Origin: CAYWHE01 sp964458125
GTDB lineage: Bacteria; Bacteroidota; Bacteroidia; AKYH767-A; OLB10
Direction of reading: 5' to 3'
Length of the DNA: 9,605 nt
Assembly (NCBI GenBank): GCA_964458125.1
Contig: CAYWHE010000156.1
Span: 1-9,605 of the forward strand
The notes under the pieces are model-generated. The model worked only from the letters and a program-made list of their open reading frames with translations, did no database searches and had not been told where the DNA came from. The position numbers and the translations under genes are program-made. Shown piece by piece: positions 1-5,739 of the stretch. Within the stretch, counting starts at the first letter, position 1. Each line of letters starts with the position of its first letter.

Positions 1-18
1 GATTAAAACACCATCACC

Positions 19-960
19 ATGACTGCCAACCTAAAAATGATTCCGGCGGCACACAACAGAAATCCAATTCCTGTTCTGCCTTTGCTCCTGATTTCAGTCA
101 CGCTTCTCTTACTGAAACCCTTGCCTGCTCGGGCACAGCTTCCTTCCACTGAAATTTACCTGTCCGACATCAGCCGGGACCAGGACGGGGATTACCGGTT
201 CTCCACTCCTGTCAATATTACCAACCGGGAGGGTTATGACAACCAGCCTGCATTTCTTTCCTCCGGCAAACTCCTTTATACCGTCCAGGAAGACAGTTCC
301 GGAACCGAAATTTACGTATATGACCCGGTTACGGCAAGGCACAGAAAGCTGACCGATACGCCGGAAAGCGAATACTCCCCCACTCCCATTCCGGGAAGCA
401 GGTCATTTTCCGTGGTACGGGTGGACGGGGATTCAGTCCAGCGGCTTTACCAGGTCAGCGCTGATGGAAACAACAGCAAACATATCCTGAAGCTCCAGGA
501 TTCCATCGGTTACCATTGCTGGCTGAATGAAAACCGGCTGGCGCTGTTCATCCTCGGTGAACCATCCATTCTCCGGCTGGCGGAGGCCGGTTCAGACCGG
601 GAGGAAACGGTTGCATGGAACATCGGGCGTTGCCTGGCAAGGGTTCCGGGAACTGAACAGGTCAGTTATGTGGATAAAACAAATGAAAAGGAATGGTATA
701 TTAAAGTATGGAATCCTGAAACAAAAAAGGCCGCCTTGCTCGTTAAAACCCCGGAAGGAACAGAAGATTATGCCTGGACTCCGGATAAAAAGATTCTCAT
801 GTTCCGGGAGGGCAAACTGATGATGAGCGATCCCTACCATGGCCAAAACTGGAAAGAAGTGGCGGATTTCAGCAATACCGGCCTGAACTTTTACCGTCTT
901 GCGGTGAACGAAACAGGCACCCGTGTAGCCCTGGTGGCCTACCGGGGAAAAAAACCCTGA
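19..960 (+). CDS. Exported TolB-like (PD40/WD40-like) beta-propeller protein
   Basis: The 313-residue product starts with a polar stretch and a hydrophobic core at about residues 19-32, then LPARAQ (35-40), a plausible signal peptidase I site, so it is probably periplasmic or surface-bound. The mature part carries repeated blade-like segments of the TolB/PD40 type: YDNQPAFLSSGKLLYT (73-88), then a strand ending EIYVYD followed by RKLTDTPESEYSPTPIPGS, later EDYAWTPDKKILMF, and near the C-terminus YRLAVNETGTRVALVAY. Such propellers bind peptides or scaffold envelope proteins; no catalytic motif is visible and the partner is unknown. A second in-frame ATG at 37 would give a signal peptide of more usual length; no Shine-Dalgarno sequence separates the two. 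The gene ends in an A7 run (948-954) just before TGA and lies 28 nt upstream of the TonB-domain gene on the same strand, so the two are probably co-transcribed. The family call is fairly safe; the function is not known. Confidence 0.75.
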   Translation: MTANLKMIPAAHNRNPIPVLPLLLISVTLLLLKPLPARAQLPSTEIYLSDISRDQDGDYRFSTPVNITNREGYDNQPAFLSSGKLLYTVQEDSSGTEIYVYDPVTARHRKLTDTPESEYSPTPIPGSRSFSVVRVDGDSVQRLYQVSADGNNSKHILKLQDSIGYHCWLNENRLALFILGEPSILRLAEAGSDREETVAWNIGRCLARVPGTEQVSYVDKTNEKEWYIKVWNPETKKAALLVKTPEGTEDYAWTPDKKILMFREGKLMMSDPYHGQNWKEVADFSNTGLNFYRLAVNETGTRVALVAYRGKKP

Positions 961-988
961 TCCGGAAACAATTCAAGCATACCGTCAA

Positions 989-1405
989 ATGAAAACTCCA
1001 CGCAAGCCCGAACAGTTTGTCCGAACTCCTTCCTACCCGGGCGGGCATAAGGCCATGGATCTTTTTGTCAAAGAACACCTGAAATACCCCGAAGAAGCGC
1101 TGCGCCAGAAAATTGCCGGATCGGTATCCCTTATTGCCGACATTGATTACAAGGGTCAGGTGATTAAAACGGTGATCAAAAACGGGCTGGGTTACGGCTG
1201 TGATGAAGAGGCAGCCCGCGTGGTGGCCCTGATGAAATTTGAAAGCATCCGGCTGCGGGGAATGCGTGTTGTTTTTCACAAAACCATCAACATTCATTTT
1301 CACCTGCCCGGAGTTCAATCCGTGAACCCGGAAATCAACTATTCCTATAAGGAAGAGAAGAAACCGGACCGGCCGGTTTATACCTATAAGATTCAAAGTT
1401 CCTGA
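989..1405 (+). CDS. TonB C-terminal domain protein without membrane anchor
   Basis: The 138-residue protein matches the TonB C-terminal fold over about residues 14-110. It has the Bacteroidota lead-in SYPGGHKAMDLFVKEHLKYP, then EEALRQKIAGSVSL, IDYKGQVIKTVIKNGLGYG, CDEEAARVVALM, and a last strand HKTINIHFHLP. In classical TonB this domain contacts the TonB box of outer-membrane receptors and is tied to ExbB/ExbD by an N-terminal helix and a Pro-rich spacer. Here there is no transmembrane helix, signal peptide or spacer: the protein begins only about 13 residues before the domain. The upstream frame is open back to a TAG near 925 but offers no start codon before 989. The gene follows the propeller gene by 28 nt. 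It may be a free-standing domain or the displaced 3' half of the propeller gene (see findings). A role in receptor energising is unlikely without an anchor. Confidence 0.7.
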   Translation: MKTPRKPEQFVRTPSYPGGHKAMDLFVKEHLKYPEEALRQKIAGSVSLIADIDYKGQVIKTVIKNGLGYGCDEEAARVVALMKFESIRLRGMRVVFHKTINIHFHLPGVQSVNPEINYSYKEEKKPDRPVYTYKIQSS

Positions 1406-1408
1406 AAG

Positions 1409-1427
1409 CAGCCCGGCCATAGGGCTG
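1409..1427. terminator. Short hairpin just after the TonB-domain gene
   Basis: CAGCCC (1409-1414) pairs with GGGCTG (1422-1427) around a 7-nt loop, starting 4 nt after the TGA of the TonB-domain gene. No T tract follows on the plus strand, so intrinsic termination is uncertain; it could equally act as a 3'-end stabilising structure. A second weak stem follows, CGTTTTT (1448-1454) with AAAAACG (1470-1476). Confidence 0.35.
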
Positions 1428-1535
1428 AAAACCAGGTCAGGCGTTTTCGTTTTTCCCGGCGCAGACACCAAAAACGCATTCCCGGGTTTGGATTCGCCCT
1501 ATTCATCCCGAAAATTGCATTGGACAATTATATTG

Positions 1536-1575
1536 CAACCTGACAGGGGCGCGAAAAGCGCGACCTGTCAGGTTG
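1536..1575. repeat. Long palindromic hairpin, repeat-like, possible terminator
   Basis: A perfect 12-bp inverted repeat, CAACCTGACAGG (1536-1547) and CCTGTCAGGTTG (1564-1575), encloses a second small stem CGCG/CGCG (1550-1553 with 1559-1562) around an A-rich loop. Each outer arm holds CCTGACAGG or CCTGTCAGG, itself palindromic apart from the centre base. On the plus strand the stem runs into TTTTG, which fits a weak rho-independent terminator for the TonB-domain gene. It lies in the gap between two convergent genes. Its compact, doubly symmetrical form suggests a dispersed intergenic repeat, but copy number cannot be judged from one window. Confidence 0.6.
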
Positions 1576-1589
1576 TTTTGACAAATTCC

Positions 1590-1650
1590 GCTGCAAGCAT
1601 CGGGGTATTGAACCGAGCCGAAACGCTTCGCGATCGGGATTCAATGCAGC
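1590..1650. repeat. 61-nt imperfect palindrome abutting the peptidase stop codon
   Basis: Nested complementary blocks are visible: GCTGC (1590-1594) with GCAGC (1646-1650), ATTGAA (1607-1612) with TTCAAT (1640-1645), CCGA (1613-1616) with TCGG (1634-1637), and CGAA (1619-1622) with TTCG (1627-1630) closing a 4-nt loop. The left arm has an 11-nt bulge. The element begins 4 nt beyond the stop codon of the minus-strand peptidase gene, so it would form the 3' end of that transcript. No T tract follows. It may be a terminator or RNA-stabilising hairpin, or a REP-like mobile repeat; its modular build favours the latter. Confidence 0.5.
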
Positions 1651-1654
1651 CCAA

Positions 1655-3769
1655 TTATTTCACCGACATCCCCAGGTTAAAGAGGGTGAATGAAATAACA
1701 TCAGCCTGTTCATCAATGAGTTTGGACAGGGGTTTTCCGGCACCGTGACCGGCATCCTTATCAATGCGGATCAGTGTCGGATGTTCCCCGGTATTTTTTT
1801 CCTGCAGGGTGGCAGCGAATTTCAGGGAATGCCCCGGAACCACCCGGTCATCATGATCACCCGTGGTGACCAGGGTAGCGGGATAATTCACCCCGCTTTG
1901 CAATCGGTGCAGGGGTGAATACTTATAAAGGGCTTCAAACTCCTCTTTGTTGTCGCTGGATCCGTAGTCGGCTACCCAACTCCAGCCGATGGTGAATTTC
2001 TGAAAGCGAAGCATATCCATGACGCCCACAGCCGGCAGGGCCACTCTGAATAAATCAGGGCGCTGGGTCATGCAGGCTCCCACCAGCAGTCCTCCGTTTG
2101 AACGACCCGAAATAGCGATCCGGCCCGGATTGGTGAAGCCGTTTTCGATGAGGTATTCGGCTGCCGCAATGAAATCATCGAAGACGTTTTGCTTCTTGAG
2201 TTTGGTGCCGGCCTCATGCCATTCCTCCCCGAATTCGCCGCCCCCACGGAGATTGGGCATGGCGAAGACACCACCGCTTTCAAGAAACAACAGACGCTCG
2301 GGTTTGAATTCAGGAGTCTTGCTGATGTTGAATCCTCCGTATCCAAACAATAGTACGGGATTATCACGGTTCAGATCCAGGCCGGTTTTGTAAACCAGGA
2401 ACATGGGCACCTCGGTGCCATCCTTGCTTTTATAAACCATGATGCTGGTGTTGAATTCACCGGCATAGAAGTCAATATTGCTTTCAAATTGTTTGTAAGA
2501 TGTCCTGCCCAATACCTGGTAACGGTATACCCGGGAAGGAAAGGTAAACGAACTCACGCTGTAGAAAATCAGGGTATCGTTGATGTCGCTGCTCACCGCA
2601 TCAATAGTTACCGGAACGGGAAAGGTGATTTCATCCAGCAGGGTTCCGTTATTAAAGTAAACCTTCATCCTGTTGGAAGCATCCTTCATGTATTGAACGG
2701 CAAATCTCATCATGCTCTGGGAGGCGCTTTGCATCACCTCTGGTTGCTGAGGCACGAGTTCATCCCACTGCCCCTTCACATACTTCGAAAGGTCGGTGGT
2801 GACAATCCGTCCCCTTGGGGCATCCAGGTTGGTGAGCACCAGCAGGCTGTCTCCAATGCTGCCGAACACATCGAAATCATGTTTGAAATCCTCCACGAGG
2901 GTCAGCCAAACGGATTTCGGATTTCTCAAATCCTTCACCATCAGATTATTTCCGCTGGTGCTTTCGCTGCCACTGATGAGGAGGTAACGGCCTCCATCGG
3001 TGACGGTGGCCCGGAAATTACGCCTTGGGTGATTTTTATCTTCATATATCAACTGATCAGACGATTGGGGAGAACCCAAACGGTGGTAATAAACCTGGTG
3101 AAATTCATTCTTACGGTTGTAAGGATTATCCTTGTTGGCTGCATACCTGCTGTAATAAAACCCTTCCCCTTTCCAGGCTATTTCGGAAAATTTCACCCAT
3201 TCCACCTGATCATCCAGATCCCGTCCTGTGGCTGTTTCGCGGACATGAATTTCATTCCAGTCAGAACCGGCTTTCGCCAGTGCATAGGCCATGTATTTTC
3301 CATCCGGGGAAAACCTGGTCAGCGCCAGAGCCGTGGTTCCGCCTGCTGACAGCGTATTCGGATCAAAAAAAACAGAACCGGAATCCTGGAACGCAGCCGT
3401 TTTGTAGATGACATTCTGGTTTTGCAGGCCATCGTTCTTACTGTAAAAATAATTCGTGCCGGCCCTGGTCGGCGGTGTATACCGGGTATAGTTATACAGC
3501 CTGGTGAGTCTTTCCTTTACTTTTTTCCGGAAAGGAATCTGTTCCAGGTATTTCTCCGTGGTTTCGTTCTGCATATCCACCCACAGGGCCGTTTCTGCAG
3601 AGCGGTCATCTTCCAGCCAGCGGTAAGGGTCGGCTACTTTTGTGCCGAAGTAATCATCCGTCTGGTCCACCTTCTTCGTAACCGGATAGGTAATGGATTG
3701 GGCAAGGGCAGGGCCTGTCATGCATGCAAAAACCAAAACCAGGATATTCAGCTTGTTCATCCTCATCAT
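1655..3769 (-). CDS. Periplasmic prolyl oligopeptidase (peptidase family S9A)
   Basis: The 704-residue protein is a full-length prolyl oligopeptidase, close to the ~710 residues of the family. It cleaves short peptides after proline. It begins with a signal peptide (hydrophobic core about 8-18, cleavage after ALAQ at 24), as in the periplasmic enzymes of Flavobacteria. The N-terminal YPVTKKVDQTDDYFGTKVAD and DPYRWLED are family hallmarks; residues ~75-430 form the propeller that gates the active site. The C-terminal alpha/beta hydrolase domain has FGYGGFN (475-481; Tyr477 fits the oxyanion tyrosine), GRSNGG with catalytic Ser557, DHDDRVVP with catalytic Asp640, and AGHGAGKP with catalytic His675. 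The triad is complete. Possible starts are Met1, Met2 or Met4, all within 12 nt; a promoter just upstream (3791-3821) supports this region. It is transcribed alone, divergently from the FAD oxidoreductase gene. Nothing suggests decay. Confidence 0.96.
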   Translation of the reverse strand: MMRMNKLNILVLVFACMTGPALAQSITYPVTKKVDQTDDYFGTKVADPYRWLEDDRSAETALWVDMQNETTEKYLEQIPFRKKVKERLTRLYNYTRYTPPTRAGTNYFYSKNDGLQNQNVIYKTAAFQDSGSVFFDPNTLSAGGTTALALTRFSPDGKYMAYALAKAGSDWNEIHVRETATGRDLDDQVEWVKFSEIAWKGEGFYYSRYAANKDNPYNRKNEFHQVYYHRLGSPQSSDQLIYEDKNHPRRNFRATVTDGGRYLLISGSESTSGNNLMVKDLRNPKSVWLTLVEDFKHDFDVFGSIGDSLLVLTNLDAPRGRIVTTDLSKYVKGQWDELVPQQPEVMQSASQSMMRFAVQYMKDASNRMKVYFNNGTLLDEITFPVPVTIDAVSSDINDTLIFYSVSSFTFPSRVYRYQVLGRTSYKQFESNIDFYAGEFNTSIMVYKSKDGTEVPMFLVYKTGLDLNRDNPVLLFGYGGFNISKTPEFKPERLLFLESGGVFAMPNLRGGGEFGEEWHEAGTKLKKQNVFDDFIAAAEYLIENGFTNPGRIAISGRSNGGLLVGACMTQRPDLFRVALPAVGVMDMLRFQKFTIGWSWVADYGSSDNKEEFEALYKYSPLHRLQSGVNYPATLVTTGDHDDRVVPGHSLKFAATLQEKNTGEHPTLIRIDKDAGHGAGKPLSKLIDEQADVISFTLFNLGMSVK

Positions 3770-3790
3770 AACATATCATCTTTAATCCCT

Positions 3791-3821
3791 CAAACATACT
3801 CTATTTCATAAAATTGTACAA
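3791..3821 (-). promoter_or_regulatory. Bacteroidota-type promoter of the prolyl oligopeptidase gene
   Basis: Read on the minus strand, TATGTTTG (3798-3791) matches the -7 consensus TAnnTTTG exactly, and a TTG (3821-3819) sits 20 nt upstream, inside the usual spacing of the -33 element. Transcription would start near 3784-3787, leaving a leader of about 15 nt before the peptidase ATG. The -33 part overlaps an in-frame ATG at 3821 of the divergent FAD oxidoreductase frame, which argues against that ATG being the real start there. Confidence 0.65.
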
Positions 3822-3934
3822 TGGCAACCCGGAGGTTTCGAAAGGCCTTTAACCTGATGGAACGGCAATTCACCGGAAATGCGTATGAGGGTCCGGTCAT
3901 CTTGGAATTTCTGACTATTTTAGCGCCCGGCAGT

Positions 3935-5098
3935 ATGCAAAGCGGAATCACATCCAAACACACTTATGATATCCTGATATCCGGGGCAGGTCCTGCCGGA
4001 ATAGCTTGTGCGCTAACCCTTAAAGAGAGCGGGTTATCGGTTGCCGTTGTAGAGAAAGAATCCTTCCCCCGCGATAAGGTCTGCGGTGATGCCGTGCCAA
4101 CCACGGCCCGGAAGGTACTTCAGTCTTTATCTCCCGCTTACCTGGATGCCCTGGAATCCTTTCCTGAGAAAATGAAGGTGAACGGCTGCCGGGTGGTGGC
4201 ACCCAATCTTGATTTTAGTGACGTACACTTCAAGCTGGGCGGTTATACGTCGGCACGAATGGATTTTGACGCTTTTATGTACGACCTGGCCTTGAAACAT
4301 GCCGGGGTTGATTTTTACCTGAATGAGGCCGTCACCGGAGCCGGCCGGAAGGACGGATTTATGGAAGTGCAGACTTCCAACAACAAAACTTACCTCGCCA
4401 AAATGCTCATCGCCTGTGACGGAGCACATTCCATACTCACTAAAAAACTCACTGGCACGCGCATGCACCCCTTGCATCATTCGGGCGCGGTAAGGGCTTA
4501 CTACAGGAACATTGCCGGGACACAACCGGGTCTGATGGAAATTCATTTCCTGAAGGATTTCCTGCCAGGTTATTTTTGGATCTTTCCGCTGCAAAACCAG
4601 CTTGCCAATGTGGGCTTCGGGGTGCTGACCCAAACGGCCTCCGACCAAAAAATGAACCTCAGGAAAAGCCTGGAAAACATTGTCAGGCTCAGCCCTGTAC
4701 TGAAAGACCGCTTTCAGGATGCCATCCTGGAAGGTGAAATTAAGGGGTTCGGACTTCCTTTGGGGTCGCGGAAAGTGCCCTTGTCAGGCGAACGTTTCAT
4801 GCTGGCGGGCGATGCCGCTTCCCTGATCGATCCGGCCACCGGCGAGGGGATCGGCAATGCCATGCTGAGCGGGAAGCTGGCCGCCCTGCAAGCCATGAAC
4901 AGCTTCCGTGAAAACAATTTTTCCGCAGCGTTTATGAAATCCTATGATCATGCCGTATACGATAAATTGTGGAAGGACCTCCGAAACAAATACTATATAC
5001 AGCGCATCATCAGTAACCGGCCCTGGATGGTTAATTTTTTCATTTACCTCGCCAACAACAATGCCTTGTTCCGCAGAATGATGCTGAAGTTGTTTTAA
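3935..5098 (+). CDS. FAD-dependent oxidoreductase, geranylgeranyl reductase family
   Basis: Counting from the ATG at 3935, the protein has 387 residues. It opens with the FAD-binding Rossmann motif YDILISGAGPAG (11-22) and a ribose-binding acidic end, VVEKE (38-42). PRDKVCGD (45-52) is the signature of the geranylgeranyl reductase family. The second FAD motif CDGAHS is at 161-166, GYFWIFPL at 212-219, and the pyrophosphate-contacting LAGDAASLIDPATGEGIG at 290-307. Members reduce isoprenoid double bonds or act on related lipophilic substrates; the substrate here is unknown. The frame stays open to an ATG at 3821, but the 38 extra residues precede the normal family start and their DNA overlaps the peptidase promoter, so 3935 is preferred. 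A weak -7-like TATTTTAG (3916-3923) lies just upstream. The basic, aromatic C-terminus may associate with membrane. The DUF1569 gene follows after 76 nt on the same strand. Confidence 0.9.
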   Translation: MQSGITSKHTYDILISGAGPAGIACALTLKESGLSVAVVEKESFPRDKVCGDAVPTTARKVLQSLSPAYLDALESFPEKMKVNGCRVVAPNLDFSDVHFKLGGYTSARMDFDAFMYDLALKHAGVDFYLNEAVTGAGRKDGFMEVQTSNNKTYLAKMLIACDGAHSILTKKLTGTRMHPLHHSGAVRAYYRNIAGTQPGLMEIHFLKDFLPGYFWIFPLQNQLANVGFGVLTQTASDQKMNLRKSLENIVRLSPVLKDRFQDAILEGEIKGFGLPLGSRKVPLSGERFMLAGDAASLIDPATGEGIGNAMLSGKLAALQAMNSFRENNFSAAFMKSYDHAVYDKLWKDLRNKYYIQRIISNRPWMVNFFIYLANNNALFRRMMLKLF

Positions 5099-5174
5099 AA
5101 TCATTCGTTTATCCATACGTTTAAAAAATTAACGGACCTTAAATTGAACAGCCATCCCGGTTCATCACCGCCAA

Positions 5175-5636
5175 ATGACTAACACCATGAAAAGCATTTT
5201 CCAAAAAAGCGACACCGAGGACTTCATCAGCCGGATCAACAAACTGACGTCATCCTCTCCGGCTCAATGGGGCAAAATGAACGTGACCCAGATGCTGGCG
5301 CATTGCCGGCAGCCCTTACGGGTAGCCACCGGAGAACTCCAACTCAAACGGGGACTTGCGGGGATTTTATTCGGCGGAATAGCCAAAAAGAAAATGACCG
5401 GTCCGGGCGATTTCTCCAGGAATCTTCCCACGGATCCTTCCTTCATCATTCATGACGGGCGGGAATTTGAAACAGAAAAATCCGCGCTTGTTGAACTGAT
5501 CAGGCGGTTCACCAACACAGGTCCTTCTATTATCACCGGTGAGATCCATCCGTTTTTCGGTAGGATGACAACAGCACAATGGGATATCCTGCAAACCAAA
5601 CACCTCGATCATCATCTCCGGCAATTTGGCGTTTAG
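5175..5636 (+). CDS. DUF1569 protein (DinB-like fold)
   Basis: The 153-residue protein resembles DUF1569, a family placed in the DinB/YfiT-like four-helix metalloenzyme group. The recognisable parts are WGKMNVTQMLAHC (about 32-44), HPFFGRMTTAQWDILQ (about 122-137) and KHLDHHLRQFGV at the C-terminus. The histidine in MLAHC and the HxxHH cluster at the end are spaced like the metal-binding histidines of DinB-like proteins. Substrate and cofactor are unknown; relatives include thiol-dependent enzymes, which is inference only. There is no signal peptide or membrane segment, so it is cytosolic. A second ATG at 5187 is an alternative start. The 76-nt gap to the FAD oxidoreductase gene has no clear terminator and only a 7/8 match to the -7 element (TACGTTTA, 5116-5123), so read-through from upstream is plausible. 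Confidence 0.82.
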   Translation: MTNTMKSIFQKSDTEDFISRINKLTSSSPAQWGKMNVTQMLAHCRQPLRVATGELQLKRGLAGILFGGIAKKKMTGPGDFSRNLPTDPSFIIHDGREFETEKSALVELIRRFTNTGPSIITGEIHPFFGRMTTAQWDILQTKHLDHHLRQFGV

Positions 5637-5727
5637 TTCAACTTCCGGCTTCCGGTTATTTTACAGTTGGTTTTGACGGACAAATTCCACCACTTACCTT
5701 CCGCTGCGGATAACCACCATTGATTTG

Positions 5728-5735
5728 TATCTTTG
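5728..5735 (+). promoter_or_regulatory. -7 promoter element of the ostA-like gene
   Basis: TATCTTTG matches TAnnTTTG exactly and ends 4 nt before the ATG at 5740. No TTG is found 17-23 nt upstream, so the -33 part is missing or degenerate. Transcription should begin at or within a few bases of the ATG, giving a leaderless or nearly leaderless mRNA. The element would lie inside the reading frame if the TTG at 5725 were taken as start, so that start is rejected. Confidence 0.55.
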
Positions 5736-5739
5736 CCGC

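Noticed and set aside
869..1471. Minus-strand frame of 200 codons over the TonB-domain gene
   Set aside because: It is antisense to two supported genes, with no family resemblance and no promoter.
1585..1655. Possible tRNA on the minus strand, because GGTTCAATACC resembles a T-arm
   Set aside because: No acceptor stem with matching ends, no D-arm and no anticodon arm at the right spacing; the nested palindrome explains the pairing better.
2489..3349. Long plus-strand frame of 286 codons opposite the prolyl oligopeptidase
   Set aside because: It lies fully inside a well-conserved peptidase gene, has no recognisable domain, and its composition is that of an antisense shadow.
4127..4648. Minus-strand frame of 173 codons in the FAD oxidoreductase gene
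   Set aside because: The plus strand encodes conserved FAD motifs throughout, so this is a shadow.
5116..5123. TACGTTTA as promoter of the DUF1569 gene
   Set aside because: One mismatch at the conserved last G and no -33 partner; not strong enough to list.
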